A DNA stretch of 64,000 bases from JAHELQ01 sp964491915 (GCA_964491915.1 CAZBHS010000001.1:1-64000); one strand, 5' to 3'. Positions 37,437 to 47,166 are shown, counted from the first letter of the stretch. Program-made: numbers and translations. The notes: a model not told the origin generated them from the sequence alone.

Positions 37437-38822
37437 ATGGAAGAAAAGAAAGTTGAACAGAATGACGTTCCCCAGGATGAAACCAAGGATGTTTCAGCCG
37501 GGGATTCCCTTGATGAGAAAAAGGAAAAAAACACAAACAAAACCGTCGAGCCAGCCAAAGAGGAAAAACCTGATGCCGCTGATGAATTGGTAAGATACCT
37601 TGACATTGAAGTAAAAGAGGCCGACATTGACAGGCAAATCGAACAGGTAGCCAGGGAGTATTCTTCGGAAGTGAAGTTACCGGGATTCCGCAAAGGAAAA
37701 GTTCCGGTAGATATCGTAAGAAAACGATTCAAGCAAGCGATTGCCGACGAAGCTCTAAATAAAGTTGTGGAGCATGCAGTATTTGAAAGAGTGAAGAAAG
37801 ACAATCTGGAAATTGTTAGCGCTCCCGCAATAAAAGAAATGGATTACCAGGAAGGATCCGATTTAAAAGCCAAAGTGGCTGTCGAGATTTTTCCCGAGAT
37901 CACTTTACCGGAATTTGATAAACTGGAAGTTGAAATCGCCAGGAATGAATTAGCTCCTGAATATGACGAGGGAAAACAGATCAATGGAGTACTCGATGCA
38001 CATAAACGCCGCGTGCCGGTTTCCGACCGGGAAATCAAAGATGAAGATATCGTCGGCATAAAAAGTCAATCTCAGTTCGTGGATAATCGCCGAATGACAC
38101 CCCGCAAAGAGAGTGAATTTTTGATGGGCAAAGACAGCAGTCATGAAATTTCCGGCCTCTATGACGAATTACTGGGTAAAAAATTGGGCGATACAGTTGA
38201 ATTCAATAAAACCTATCCGGAAGATCACTCGAAAAAGTCCTGGGCCGGTAAAGAATTGAAACATGTGGTCGAGATCGTGACTATTTATCATATGGTCAGA
38301 CCCGATTTGAATGAGGAATTCCTTAAATCCATCGGATTGGAAAACGAAGAGACATTCAAGAAAAAATTGAAGGAAGAATTCGACCGTTACGCCGATCAGA
38401 TGAAAGAAGATAAATTAATGTCGCTATTGACCGCCAAAGTTGTGGAATCTGTGGATTGCCCACTTCCGCAGTCACTGGTGGCTCAGGAATTGGAACGGAA
38501 TCTCTCCCAGGGTTTGCAGTATATCGATAAAGAGAATAAAGAACAGGCAAAACAATATGTGAAATTGTTGCAGGACAATGCCCGTAGAAGTGTGAAATCT
38601 ATGCTGGTATTCGACGCCATCCGCAAAGAGTTCAAAGTGGAAGTCTCAAACGACGATTTGGAAAACGAATACAAAGAAATCGCCGGTAAGAACAATTTCC
38701 CAGTTGCTGAAATCAGGAAATTCTATTCAAATTCCGATCAAAAAAACAAATTGAAAGATAACATTTTGAGTCGAAAAATGGTAGAATTACTCAAGGAGAA
38801 AATTTCAATAAAAGAGGTATAA
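37437..38822 (+). CDS. tig: Trigger factor with acidic N-terminal extension
   Basis: 461 residues. The ribosome-binding loop GFRKGKVP (residues 83-90) is intact but lies about 40 residues later than in the E. coli protein, because a low-complexity Glu/Lys/Asp leader precedes the usual start. The middle is the FKBP-type PPIase region (about 190-275, weakly conserved) and the end is the helical C-terminal chaperone domain. Trigger factor binds nascent chains at the ribosomal exit. The ATG at 37,437 has a CAGGAG site, so the extension appears to be translated. The gene starts a tig-clpP-clpX-lon run. Confidence 0.95.
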   Translation: MEEKKVEQNDVPQDETKDVSAGDSLDEKKEKNTNKTVEPAKEEKPDAADELVRYLDIEVKEADIDRQIEQVAREYSSEVKLPGFRKGKVPVDIVRKRFKQAIADEALNKVVEHAVFERVKKDNLEIVSAPAIKEMDYQEGSDLKAKVAVEIFPEITLPEFDKLEVEIARNELAPEYDEGKQINGVLDAHKRRVPVSDREIKDEDIVGIKSQSQFVDNRRMTPRKESEFLMGKDSSHEISGLYDELLGKKLGDTVEFNKTYPEDHSKKSWAGKELKHVVEIVTIYHMVRPDLNEEFLKSIGLENEETFKKKLKEEFDRYADQMKEDKLMSLLTAKVVESVDCPLPQSLVAQELERNLSQGLQYIDKENKEQAKQYVKLLQDNARRSVKSMLVFDAIRKEFKVEVSNDDLENEYKEIAGKNNFPVAEIRKFYSNSDQKNKLKDNILSRKMVELLKEKISIKEV

Positions 38823-38823
38823 A

Positions 38824-39429
38824 ATGGGGTTAATACCGGTTGTCGTTGAACAAAGCGGTAATGTAGAGAGAGCTTATGATATTTATTCGAGGCTATTGAA
38901 GGATGGAATTATCTTCCTTGGTTCGCCCATTGACGATAATGTGGCGAATGTCGTAATTGCCCAGTTGTTGTTTTTAGAAGCGGAGGATCCTGATAAGGAT
39001 ATTTCGCTATACATCAATTCCCCCGGCGGTGTGATTAGCTCCGGCATGGCGATTTACGACACGATGCATCATATTCAAAATGACGTGGCCACGATTTGTA
39101 TTGGCCAGGCTGCTTCAATGGGAGCAATTTTACTGGCCGCCGGGACAAAAGGGAAACGATTCGCCCTTCCAAACTCAAAGGTTTTGATACACCAGCCGTT
39201 GGGCGGTTATCAGGGACAGGCCACAGATATTCTGATCCACGCTGAAGAAATAAAAAAAATCAAAGAGAAAACCATTGAGATTCTAGCGTCTCATACCGGT
39301 CAGAAAGCAGACCGCATCGCTGTGGATATCGAGAGGGATTTTATTATGACCTCGCAAGAAGCCAAGGAGTATGGAATCGTCGATCAGGTAATCACAAAAA
39401 GGATAAGAGCCAAAGAGAAAAAAGAATGA
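38824..39429 (+). CDS. clpP: ATP-dependent Clp protease, proteolytic subunit
   Basis: 201 residues, the standard length. Catalytic S98 lies in GQAASMG and H123 in LIHQPLGG; the third residue, an aspartate near 172, follows in the RDFIMT segment. The N-terminus GLIPVVVEQ is the processed or gating segment seen in family members. It forms the two-ring tetradecamer that degrades substrates fed by ClpX. It begins one base after the trigger factor stop and its last four bases overlap clpX, so the three are translationally linked. Confidence 0.98.
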   Translation: MGLIPVVVEQSGNVERAYDIYSRLLKDGIIFLGSPIDDNVANVVIAQLLFLEAEDPDKDISLYINSPGGVISSGMAIYDTMHHIQNDVATICIGQAASMGAILLAAGTKGKRFALPNSKVLIHQPLGGYQGQATDILIHAEEIKKIKEKTIEILASHTGQKADRIAVDIERDFIMTSQEAKEYGIVDQVITKRIRAKEKKE

Positions 39430-40646
39430 CCCAGAAATTAAATAAAGAGACTAAATGCAGCTTTTGCGGAATTCCCCAGTCGAGCGCATATAAATTGATC
39501 GCCGGCCCGAATGTATATATCTGCGATGAATGCACCAGAACCGCGTATAATCTGATATTTAACGCCGGGGATTTATCAAAATCCGTAAAGAAACGGAGCG
39601 GAAAGATTCTTACCCCCCGGGAAATAAAGAAAAAACTCGACCAATACATTGTTTCCCAGGATCTATCGAAGAAGAAACTCGCTGTCGCGGTTTATAATCA
39701 CTATAAACGAATTGACAACACAAAAAATTTATCGAATGTCGAGATAAAGAAAAGCAATGTGATCTTAATTGGACCCACCGGGACCGGGAAGACATTGCTG
39801 GCGGAAACTCTGGCAAAAATCCTGGATGTGCCGTTCGCCATTGCCGACGCCACAACATTGACCGAAGCGGGCTATGTGGGTGAGGATGTCGAAAACATCC
39901 TCCTCAAGCTGTATCAGGCTGCCGGTGAGAATAAAGAGTTGGCCGAGCAGGGGATTGTATATATTGACGAAATCGACAAGATTTCCAGAAAAAGTGAAAA
40001 TCCCTCCATCACCCGCGATGTATCCGGTGAAGGCGTTCAACAAGCCCTATTGAAAATCATTGAAGGGACGGTGGCCAATGTGCCGCCGATGGGGGGGCGT
40101 AAGCATCCTCACCAGGAATTCCTGAAAATCGATACGAGAAATATTCTCTTCATCGCTGGAGGCGCTTTCGTAGGCCTTGATAAATTAATTTCCCAACGAT
40201 TGAAGAAAAATGAGATAGGGTTCAACTCCAGAAACAACAACTCTGAACCTCTAAGTAAAGATAGCATTTATAGCAAGGTTCAGACCGAGGACTTGATAAA
40301 GTTCGGCTTGATCCCTGAGTTGGTGGGCCGGTTCCCGGTTGTGGGAGTATTGAACGATTTGAGCCCTGAACATTTACTTAAAATTTTAACCGGGCCTAAA
40401 AACGCGATTACCAAGCAATACAAGGCATTGTTCGAACTGGACGAAGTGGAAATCGATTTCTCGGGAGATTTATTGAAACATATCACCGAAGAGGCTGTTC
40501 GCCGGGAAGTGGGCGCTCGGGGTTTACGGGCGATATTCGAGGAATTGATGCTGGAATTGATGTTCGACATGCCCTTGAAAAAAGAAAAAGGGAAAAAATT
40601 AATGATTGATCAGAATTTTTTGATTAATCATAAAGGAACAGTATGA
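39426..40646 (+). CDS. clpX: ATP-dependent Clp protease, ATPase subunit
   Basis: 406 residues. An N-terminal four-cysteine zinc finger (C11, C14, C33, C36) is followed by an AAA+ domain with Walker A GPTGTGKT, Walker B IVYIDEIDKI, the pore loop GYVGEDV, and the C-terminal small domain (REVGARGLRAIFE). ClpX unfolds tagged proteins and passes them into ClpP. The gene overlaps clpP by four bases and lon by four bases (ATGA-type), so the order of synthesis is tightly coupled. Confidence 0.98.
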   Translation: MTQKLNKETKCSFCGIPQSSAYKLIAGPNVYICDECTRTAYNLIFNAGDLSKSVKKRSGKILTPREIKKKLDQYIVSQDLSKKKLAVAVYNHYKRIDNTKNLSNVEIKKSNVILIGPTGTGKTLLAETLAKILDVPFAIADATTLTEAGYVGEDVENILLKLYQAAGENKELAEQGIVYIDEIDKISRKSENPSITRDVSGEGVQQALLKIIEGTVANVPPMGGRKHPHQEFLKIDTRNILFIAGGAFVGLDKLISQRLKKNEIGFNSRNNNSEPLSKDSIYSKVQTEDLIKFGLIPELVGRFPVVGVLNDLSPEHLLKILTGPKNAITKQYKALFELDEVEIDFSGDLLKHITEEAVRREVGARGLRAIFEELMLELMFDMPLKKEKGKKLMIDQNFLINHKGTV

Positions 40647-42955
40647 AACAAAAAGAATTGGTCCTCCCTTTGATCCCTCTGCGGGAGCTTGTGACATTTC
40701 CCTCTACGATCATTCCTATTTTGGTGGGGCGGGATAAATCCATTAACTCTCTCAAGAAGTCAAGGGAAAAATATGATAATTTCTTGTTTTTATCGGTCCA
40801 GAAAAACCAATTGAGCGAATCTCCCGATGTAACGGACATCTATGAAGTCGGCATCATCGCCCGCATCGAAAAGGCCGTGGAAAAAAACAATGGAAGCTTT
40901 CGTGTCATTATCCAGGGATTGGAACGGGCAAAAGTGGATCAATTCTTTGAGGAAGAAGATCATTATCTGGTAAAGGTGACGATCCAGGAAGAGATACTGG
41001 ATAAAGAAAAGAATCTCCCGGAACTTTCACGCGGTTTGATTAATTTGTTCGAAGAATATGTCAAACTGAAAAAGGTAAAATTGCACGGGATTGTAGCCAA
41101 ACTCGAAGCCAATAAAGTATCGGAGATTACGGACATCGTGGTCTCGGTCATGAATATCCCGCTCAAGCTCAAGCAATCGCTTTTGGAAGAATTGAATGTA
41201 TACGAAAGGGGCTTGAAGGTTTTTAATATTTTAAAGCGGGAAGTCTTCAAGCTGCGGGCGGGAAATCCTGACGCCGATGCTTCCAGGGTCAAAGAGGATG
41301 GCCAGGATAGTGAAGTCGAAGAATACAAGAAGAAGATAGAAGCGGTAAATTTGCCGGAGTATGTAAAAAAAAGGGCGGATGAGGAGTTGGAACGATTATC
41401 CATGATGCCGCCTTATTCCGCAGAAAGCACTGTTTCAAGATACTATCTCGATTGGCTGATCGCCATTCCCTGGAACAAGGAAAAAGAGGAAAACCAGGAT
41501 CTCGAAAAAGCCTCTAAGATATTGGATGAAGATCATTATGGTTTGCAAAAGCCAAAAGATCGCGTCCTCGATTACCTGGCTGTCCGCCAATTGGTGATGA
41601 AAAGCACCGGAGAGATTCTGTGTTTTGTCGGCCCCCCTGGAGTTGGAAAGAGTTCGCTTTCCAAATCCATTGCCAGGGCTTTGAACCGCTCATTTGTTAG
41701 AGTGTCTCTGGGGGGTGTTAAAGACGAGGCGGAAATCCGGGGGCACCGCCGGACATATATCGGATCCTACCCCGGGCAGATTGTCAAAGGGCTGAAAAAA
41801 GCGAAATTCAGTAATCCGGTATTTTTATTGGATGAAGTGGACAAACTGAGCTCAGATTTTAGAGGAGATCCGGCATCCGCCCTGCTCGAAGTACTCGATC
41901 CGGAACAGAATTCCGAATTCGTCGATCACTATCTAGATTTAGAAGTGGATCTATCCAAAATCTTTTTCATCACCACCGCCAACTCTATCGATCCAATCCC
42001 GCCGGCCCTCATAGATCGCATGGAAATCATTGAGCTGCCCGGTTACACGGAGCGGGAAAAGTTGCATATCGCCAAAGATTACTTGCTCAAAAAACAGGCG
42101 GAAAAGAATGGCCTAATTCACTCGCAGATCGCGATCGAGGATTCCACTATTTTAAAAATTGCAAACGAGTATACCCGCGAAGCCGGGGTCCGAAACCTGG
42201 AACGGCAGATCGCCATTGTCATGAGAAAAATCGCGCGCCATTTTGTCGAATCAGGGAAAACTGAAGACAAGGACAAACATTTTGTCATGAAACAAGAGCA
42301 TGTGCGTAAATTCCTGGGAATCGCCAAATTCAACAAGTCGCAGGTATTGAGCAACAACGAGGTAGGCGTGAGCACCGGTCTTGCCTGGACGGCGGCCGGC
42401 GGAGATATCTTGATCATCGAAACCAGGTTCTTGAAAGGTAAAGGCGAGCTGATACTCACCGGCCGGTTGGGGGAGATTATGAAAGAATCGTCTTCCACAG
42501 CGCTGACATTCGTGAAACTCAAATTATTTGAATTGGATCTGGATACCGATGTTCTTGAAAAATACAATATTCATCTCCATATTCCAGAGGGCGCGGTTCC
42601 CAAAGAGGGACCCAGCGCTGGTGTGACATTGGCGGTGTCGATGATTTCCCTCTTGACCGGAATCCCCGTTAAAGCCGATTACGCTATGACGGGCGAGATT
42701 ACATTGAGGGGTAAAATTCTTCCGGTAGGGGGTATCAAAGAGAAGGTTATAGCCGCTCATCGTTACGGTATTCGCAATGTGCTCTTGCCGATGGAGAACA
42801 AGAAAGATTTTGAAGAGGATATCCCCGACGATATCAAAGGCGAGATGAACATTCACTTCGTCAACGTGATGGACGAAGTACTCGACACTGTATTGGAAAA
42901 ACCAATAAAAATAAAGAATTTAAATAGTAAAGTCATTAAACCTTTTTTAAATTGA
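40643..42955 (+). CDS. lon: ATP-dependent Lon protease
   Basis: 770 residues, LonA type. The N-terminal substrate-binding domain (1-210) is followed by the AAA+ module with Walker A GPPGVGKS (330-337) and VFLLDEVDK (393-401), then the protease domain with the Ser-Lys dyad S658 (PKEGPSAG) and K701. It degrades damaged and short-lived regulatory proteins. Its start overlaps the clpX stop. About 100 bases separate it from engB, and that gap looks structured. Confidence 0.98.
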   Translation: MKQKELVLPLIPLRELVTFPSTIIPILVGRDKSINSLKKSREKYDNFLFLSVQKNQLSESPDVTDIYEVGIIARIEKAVEKNNGSFRVIIQGLERAKVDQFFEEEDHYLVKVTIQEEILDKEKNLPELSRGLINLFEEYVKLKKVKLHGIVAKLEANKVSEITDIVVSVMNIPLKLKQSLLEELNVYERGLKVFNILKREVFKLRAGNPDADASRVKEDGQDSEVEEYKKKIEAVNLPEYVKKRADEELERLSMMPPYSAESTVSRYYLDWLIAIPWNKEKEENQDLEKASKILDEDHYGLQKPKDRVLDYLAVRQLVMKSTGEILCFVGPPGVGKSSLSKSIARALNRSFVRVSLGGVKDEAEIRGHRRTYIGSYPGQIVKGLKKAKFSNPVFLLDEVDKLSSDFRGDPASALLEVLDPEQNSEFVDHYLDLEVDLSKIFFITTANSIDPIPPALIDRMEIIELPGYTEREKLHIAKDYLLKKQAEKNGLIHSQIAIEDSTILKIANEYTREAGVRNLERQIAIVMRKIARHFVESGKTEDKDKHFVMKQEHVRKFLGIAKFNKSQVLSNNEVGVSTGLAWTAAGGDILIIETRFLKGKGELILTGRLGEIMKESSSTALTFVKLKLFELDLDTDVLEKYNIHLHIPEGAVPKEGPSAGVTLAVSMISLLTGIPVKADYAMTGEITLRGKILPVGGIKEKVIAAHRYGIRNVLLPMENKKDFEEDIPDDIKGEMNIHFVNVMDEVLDTVLEKPIKIKNLNSKVIKPFLN

Positions 42956-42970
42956 ATCGTATAAAAAAGG

Positions 42971-43040
42971 TTGCGAGGTGAGCTACGCAGTAAGTAGAGA
43001 ATAGCTGGAATGCCGATTCAAACGGCCCCAGTTACGGAGT
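42971..43040 (+). other. Candidate structured RNA between lon and engB
   Basis: Two hairpins can be drawn in about 70 bases: CTAC/GTAG at 42,983-42,997, and a longer one where AGCTGG (43,003-43,008) pairs CCAGTT (43,028-43,033) with an inner GCCG/CGGC stem around ATTCAAA. There is no T run, so it is not an obvious terminator. It does not match the riboswitch consensus sequences I know. It could be a leader that affects engB, a processing site, or chance. Confidence 0.3.
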
Positions 43041-43058
43041 TCCTAAGACAAACATTCA

Positions 43059-43649
43059 ATGGAAAAAGATAATTTGATAATTAGAGATGTTACGCTGTCA
43101 AAAACAGTCTTCACAATCGGTCAAATACCTAAGGACGACCGCAAGAAGATTGCTTTTATAGGCAGATCCAATGTAGGTAAATCTTCCTTGATCAATAAAT
43201 TGATGAATAGGAAAAGCCTCGCCCGCACAAGCTCCAAACCGGGAAAGACCGTGAGTATCAACTACTACATGATCAATGACGAATTCTTTTTTGTCGATCT
43301 TCCGGGGTATGGATACGCGAAAATTTCAAAAGACGAGAACCGGCGGGTAAAAGAGTTGATTTCTCAATTTTTTGAAAACATGATAAATGTCAGGTTGGTG
43401 GTAATCCTTATAGATTCCCGCAGAGGTTTTATGGACCAGGATTTAGAGGTGATATCAAAAATCGTTGAGAATAATGATATAAGAATATTGACAGTGCTCA
43501 CGAAAAGTGATAAACTCAATACTTCCAAACTGAAAAGTCAAATACATAAATTACATCAAGAATTTGGCTTGAAAGTAATTCCATTTTCAACTAAATCAAA
43601 CGATGGTAAATTGGAAATACTGAAACATATAAATAAAGCATTAACTTAA
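43059..43649 (+). CDS. engB: Ribosome biogenesis GTP-binding protein
   Basis: 196 residues, the EngB/YsxC/YihA family. G1 is GRSNVGKS, G2 contains KPGKT with a conserved threonine, G3 is DLPGYGYA and G4 is TKSDK. It is needed for 50S subunit assembly in the bacteria tested. The position after lon is common in many genomes, which supports the call. There is no convincing Shine-Dalgarno sequence in the 20 bases before the ATG. rho follows after 10 bases. Confidence 0.97.
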   Translation: MEKDNLIIRDVTLSKTVFTIGQIPKDDRKKIAFIGRSNVGKSSLINKLMNRKSLARTSSKPGKTVSINYYMINDEFFFVDLPGYGYAKISKDENRRVKELISQFFENMINVRLVVILIDSRRGFMDQDLEVISKIVENNDIRILTVLTKSDKLNTSKLKSQIHKLHQEFGLKVIPFSTKSNDGKLEILKHINKALT

Positions 43650-43659
43650 AGGAGTTACT

Positions 43660-44928
43660 ATGTATTCACTAAAAGATCTCCAGAATATGAAGGTAGCCGA
43701 ACTGAAGAAATTAGTCAAAGATTATCACCTGGATGAGGTGGATATTACAGACAAAAATTCCCTTTATTTCAACATCCTTAACGCGCAAGCCGGCGCCAAT
43801 GGCAAACTTTTTGCAGAGGGAGTCATTGAAATCCACAACGAGGGGTACGGATTTCTCAGGTTCCAAGAATATGCGTACTTGTCGAGCTCAGAAGATATAT
43901 ACGTTTCACCTTCCCAGGTGAACAAATTCGATCTTAGAACCGGCGATACCATTTCCGGTTCAGTAAGGCCTCCCAAGGGCGGTGAAAAATATTTCGCCCT
44001 TCTCACCGTTGAAGCGGTTAATTCAGAAGATCCTGAAACAGTATTGAAAATGCGGAAAGGGAAACGGTTCGAAAAGTTGACACCTTTTTATCCCGATGAA
44101 AAAGTTACTCTGGAAACATCGCCGGATAATATTTCAGGAAGGGTGATGGACCTATTGACCCCCATCGGTAAAGGACAAAGGGGATTGATCGTCGCCGCTC
44201 CCAGAACCGGTAAAACGATGATTTTGCAAAGCATCGCCAAATCCATCGAGCTCAACCATCCTGAAATCGTATTGATTGTACTGCTCATTGACGAGAGACC
44301 TGAAGAGGTTACGGATATGGCCCGAAATGTAGCAGGAGAGGTTATTTCATCCACATTCGACGAAATCCCCCTCAGGCACACCAAAGTGGCGGACATTGTT
44401 CTGGAAAAGGCCAAAAGAATGGTGGAGATGGGTAAAGATGTCGTGATTCTGTTAGACTCCATAACCCGTTTAGCTCGCGCTCACAACGCCATTACTCCAT
44501 CCTCCGGTAAGGTTCTCTCCGGTGGTATAGACGCCAATGCATTGAACAAACCTAAAAAGTTCTTCGGCGCTGCCCGTAACATCGAAGAGGGAGGCAGTTT
44601 AACCATTTTGGCCACAGCTCTGGTTGATACCGGTTCCCGTATGGACGAAGTAATTTTTGAAGAATTCAAAGGCACCGGTAATATGGAAATCAACCTTGAC
44701 CGCCGCCTTGTTGACAAGAGGGTATTCCCCGCCATCGACCTGTTCCGTTCCGGTACAAGGAAAGAGGAACTGTTGATCGATCCTAACGATCTGAACAAGA
44801 TCTGGGTGTTGCGTAAGGTTTTGACCCAGATGAGTGAAGTGGAGGCCATGGAGCTCCTGGTAGATAAACTATTTAAAACGAAAACCAATGCTGATTTCAT
44901 AAAAATGATGTCCCAGGGGATGCAATAA
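43660..44928 (+). CDS. rho: Transcription termination factor Rho
   Basis: 422 residues. The N-terminal helical domain (1-45) is followed by the RNA-binding cold-shock-like domain (GVIEIHNEGYGFLR, then DIYVSPSQV), and the RecA-like ATPase with AAPRTGKT as Walker A, ILLIDERPEEVTDM, and VILLDSITRLARAHN. Rho is the hexameric helicase that ends transcription of untranslated RNA. Length and domain order are normal. A short CCCTTG/CAAGGG hairpin follows its stop at 44,967-44,981 without a T run. Confidence 0.98.
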   Translation: MYSLKDLQNMKVAELKKLVKDYHLDEVDITDKNSLYFNILNAQAGANGKLFAEGVIEIHNEGYGFLRFQEYAYLSSSEDIYVSPSQVNKFDLRTGDTISGSVRPPKGGEKYFALLTVEAVNSEDPETVLKMRKGKRFEKLTPFYPDEKVTLETSPDNISGRVMDLLTPIGKGQRGLIVAAPRTGKTMILQSIAKSIELNHPEIVLIVLLIDERPEEVTDMARNVAGEVISSTFDEIPLRHTKVADIVLEKAKRMVEMGKDVVILLDSITRLARAHNAITPSSGKVLSGGIDANALNKPKKFFGAARNIEEGGSLTILATALVDTGSRMDEVIFEEFKGTGNMEINLDRRLVDKRVFPAIDLFRSGTRKEELLIDPNDLNKIWVLRKVLTQMSEVEAMELLVDKLFKTKTNADFIKMMSQGMQ

Positions 44929-44999
44929 TCCCCATTCCCTGTCGAGAGTAGGGGAGAAAATAGTTGCCCTTGACGCAAGGGAAGAGGAGGTAAAATTTT

Positions 45000-45908
45000 A
45001 TGATTACGACATTTGAACAACTACTTCAAGAAGCTGGAAAAAAAGATGGAATAGTCGTCGGAGTGCCGGCGCCCGAAGATTCAAGCTCAATCAATACAAT
45101 AATTCAGGCGAAAAAAGATAAGATTGCCGACTTTATCCTTTGCGGAGACAAGGCTAAAATCATCTCCCTCATCGAAGAAAATGGCGGAAATCCCATTGAC
45201 TTCGAAATACTTGACTGTGCGAGTTATGAAGAAAGCGCCGCCAAAATTGTGGAATTGGCGAACCAGAACAAAGTGCACGTGATCCTCAAAGGATTCCTAC
45301 CTACAGCGGCGTTGATGAAACCGATTCTTGATAAAGAAAAGGGGCTGCGCACTGGAAACCTATTGTCGGATGTCATGATGGTGGAGAATCCTCTGGATAA
45401 TTTCAAAGGATTATTGGGAATCACCGACGGCGGTCTCAATATTTTACCGGACCTTCAACAGAAAAAGCAAATCATCGAAAATGCGGTGAAGGTATATCAT
45501 AAATTAGGTTATCAAAGCCCGAAAGTTGGAGTTCTGGCCGCCTCTGAAAAGGTGAAGGATGCGATGCCCGCCACTGTCGATGCCCAGGCTTTGACAGAGA
45601 TGAATCGGAATGGAGATATTCAAGGTTGCGAAGTATATGGACCGTTGGCTCTTGATATCGCAGTCTCTCCCGAAGCCGCCAAACACAAGGGCGTGAACCA
45701 TCCTGTTGCCGGTTATGCCACTATTTTGTTGGTTCCCAGTATCGAAGTCGGGAATGTCTTTGGGAAATCCTTTACATATTACCATAAATTAACCGTCTGC
45801 CATGTCGTCATGGGAGCGCGAATCCCCATCCTGATCCCGTCGCGGAACGAAAGCGAAGTGGATAAAATTCATTCGGTTGCCCTGGGGGTCATCTGTGCCG
45901 AAGGCTAA
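45000..45908 (+). CDS. Phosphate butyryl/acetyltransferase family protein
   Basis: 302 residues, the PTA/PTB fold. Family segments include HVILKGFLPTAALMKPILDK, GLRTGNLLSDVMMVE and GITDGGLNILPDL, and the C-terminal HKLTVCHVVMGARIPILIPSR. Members move an acyl group between CoA and phosphate; the length and the spacing of these motifs fit phosphate butyryltransferase (Ptb) better than the two-domain Pta. With a kinase it would yield ATP from acyl-CoA during fermentation, in line with nifJ. No butyrate or acetate kinase is next to it. AGGAGG lies nine bases before the start. The exact acyl chain is not readable. Confidence 0.88.
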   Translation: MITTFEQLLQEAGKKDGIVVGVPAPEDSSSINTIIQAKKDKIADFILCGDKAKIISLIEENGGNPIDFEILDCASYEESAAKIVELANQNKVHVILKGFLPTAALMKPILDKEKGLRTGNLLSDVMMVENPLDNFKGLLGITDGGLNILPDLQQKKQIIENAVKVYHKLGYQSPKVGVLAASEKVKDAMPATVDAQALTEMNRNGDIQGCEVYGPLALDIAVSPEAAKHKGVNHPVAGYATILLVPSIEVGNVFGKSFTYYHKLTVCHVVMGARIPILIPSRNESEVDKIHSVALGVICAEG

Positions 45909-46536
45909 ATCAAGAACTTTAGCGGGCCGCAGGTTTTTAACGTATCTGATTTTCAGCGCATGCACACTCTTTGTATATCCGCTGGCCTCCCAAACCCCAG
46001 ATTTGTTGAAGGAAGTGAGAGATTCTCTCAACAAGGTAAAACCCTTTTCCGTTGAATTCACCCAGCAGGTATACTATGATCAGGAGCTCTCGATTGAGGA
46101 GAGCGGTTTGATCACGTTTCAAGATATAAAAAAAATTCGCTGGGAATACCAGGATCCTGACGTTAAAATCGCGATCATCAAAAACGACGAATATAAATTC
46201 TACGAAGCAGACACCAATCAAGTGTCCATCGGCAAAATTAACGCCAATAACAAAAAATGGATTTGGCAACTCTTGTTCGCCGACGATTTGACCGGCTCAA
46301 TTCGATGCGATAAAATTAAAAAGATTATATATATAAAAGATTCGGACGCGGACATGGATTTTGAAGTGTACGTAGACGACGACAACCTCCTATCAAAAGT
46401 GGTTCATCGAGATCCCACCGGCGCTCTGAATGTTTATTTGTTCAGTGGATACAAAAAAAATATAAGCGTTGCTCCCATTGATTTCGATATCGATGTACCG
46501 AACGACGCGGAAGTGATTCGTACCGAGGATTTATAA
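45895..46536 (+). CDS. LolA-like outer-membrane lipoprotein carrier
   Basis: 213 residues from a GTG start. The N-terminus is a signal peptide (basic start, hydrophobic FLTYLIFSACTLFVYPLA, cleavage near ASQ). The mature protein starts with LKEVRDSLNKVKPFSVEFTQQ, the typical first helix and strand of LolA, and continues as an all-beta fold. LolA ferries lipoproteins across the periplasm from LolCDE to LolB, so it implies an outer membrane. I chose GTG 45,895 because GGGGG lies six bases upstream and it overlaps the previous stop; ATG 45,877 is the alternative. The basic match is at fold level, so this could be another member of the LolA-like group. Confidence 0.8.
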   Translation: MPKAKSRTLAGRRFLTYLIFSACTLFVYPLASQTPDLLKEVRDSLNKVKPFSVEFTQQVYYDQELSIEESGLITFQDIKKIRWEYQDPDVKIAIIKNDEYKFYEADTNQVSIGKINANNKKWIWQLLFADDLTGSIRCDKIKKIIYIKDSDADMDFEVYVDDDNLLSKVVHRDPTGALNVYLFSGYKKNISVAPIDFDIDVPNDAEVIRTEDL

Positions 46537-46590
46537 ATTCCGGCTATTTGAAAATTGAGCATGAAAACTTTTTTACAGGAAAACCGTAAT

Positions 46591-47166
46591 ATGATATTGG
46601 ATGATGATCAAGTACTCATAACAAAGATACTTGATGGAGACAAATCGTCCTTTGAGGAACTGATGAAGAAGTACAATAGAAAAATGTTCAATTTTATTTT
46701 TCGCATGGTCCGGGAAGAAGAAATAGCCATTGAACTGACGCAGGACTTTTTCATCAAAATCTTTACTGTGATGCATAAATACAATTTCCAGTACAAATTT
46801 TCCACCTGGGCATACAGGATCTGTTATAACCTCGTGATTGATCATGTGAGGAAAAACCAGGCCAACATCGATTCTCTTGACGATGATTCCGTATCTCAGA
46901 GGCTGATGGTGGAATCTAAAAACTATGTGAGCGAAGATGGATTCGATGTGCTGGAGAGGGAAGAGGTCCGAGATTTCCTTTGGGGAATGGTGGAGGAAAT
47001 ACCGATCAAATACAAGGAATTGATTCTGATGAGATACCTCCAGGGGCTTAAGTATGACGAAATCGCAGATATTACAGGTCTGCCTGTAGGGACTGTGAAA
47101 AATAGAATTTTTAAAGCCAAGAATTTATTGAGAAAGGAGATAGACCAACATGGCATGTTTAACTGA
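46591..47166 (+). CDS. ECF-type RNA polymerase sigma factor
   Basis: 191 residues. Sigma region 2 (YNRKMFNFIFRMVREEEIAIELTQDFFIKIF, residues about 25-55, then FSTWAYRICYNLVIDHVRK) and region 4 (YLQGLKYDEIADITGLPVGTVKNRIFKAK) are clear, with a divergent linker between. I prefer ATG 46,591, which has AGGA ten bases upstream; ATG 46,561 is an alternative. The next gene, an anti-sigma factor, overlaps its end by 17 bases, the standard arrangement for a membrane-tethered control system. Membrane proteins lie downstream, so the regulon may concern the envelope; the inducing signal is unknown. Confidence 0.94.
   Translation: MILDDDQVLITKILDGDKSSFEELMKKYNRKMFNFIFRMVREEEIAIELTQDFFIKIFTVMHKYNFQYKFSTWAYRICYNLVIDHVRKNQANIDSLDDDSVSQRLMVESKNYVSEDGFDVLEREEVRDFLWGMVEEIPIKYKELILMRYLQGLKYDEIADITGLPVGTVKNRIFKAKNLLRKEIDQHGMFN

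Noticed and set aside
44967..44981. Hairpin after rho as a terminator
   Set aside because: CCCTTG/CAAGGG has a three-base loop but no T run, and the next gene starts immediately after it; it may be only a leader hairpin.
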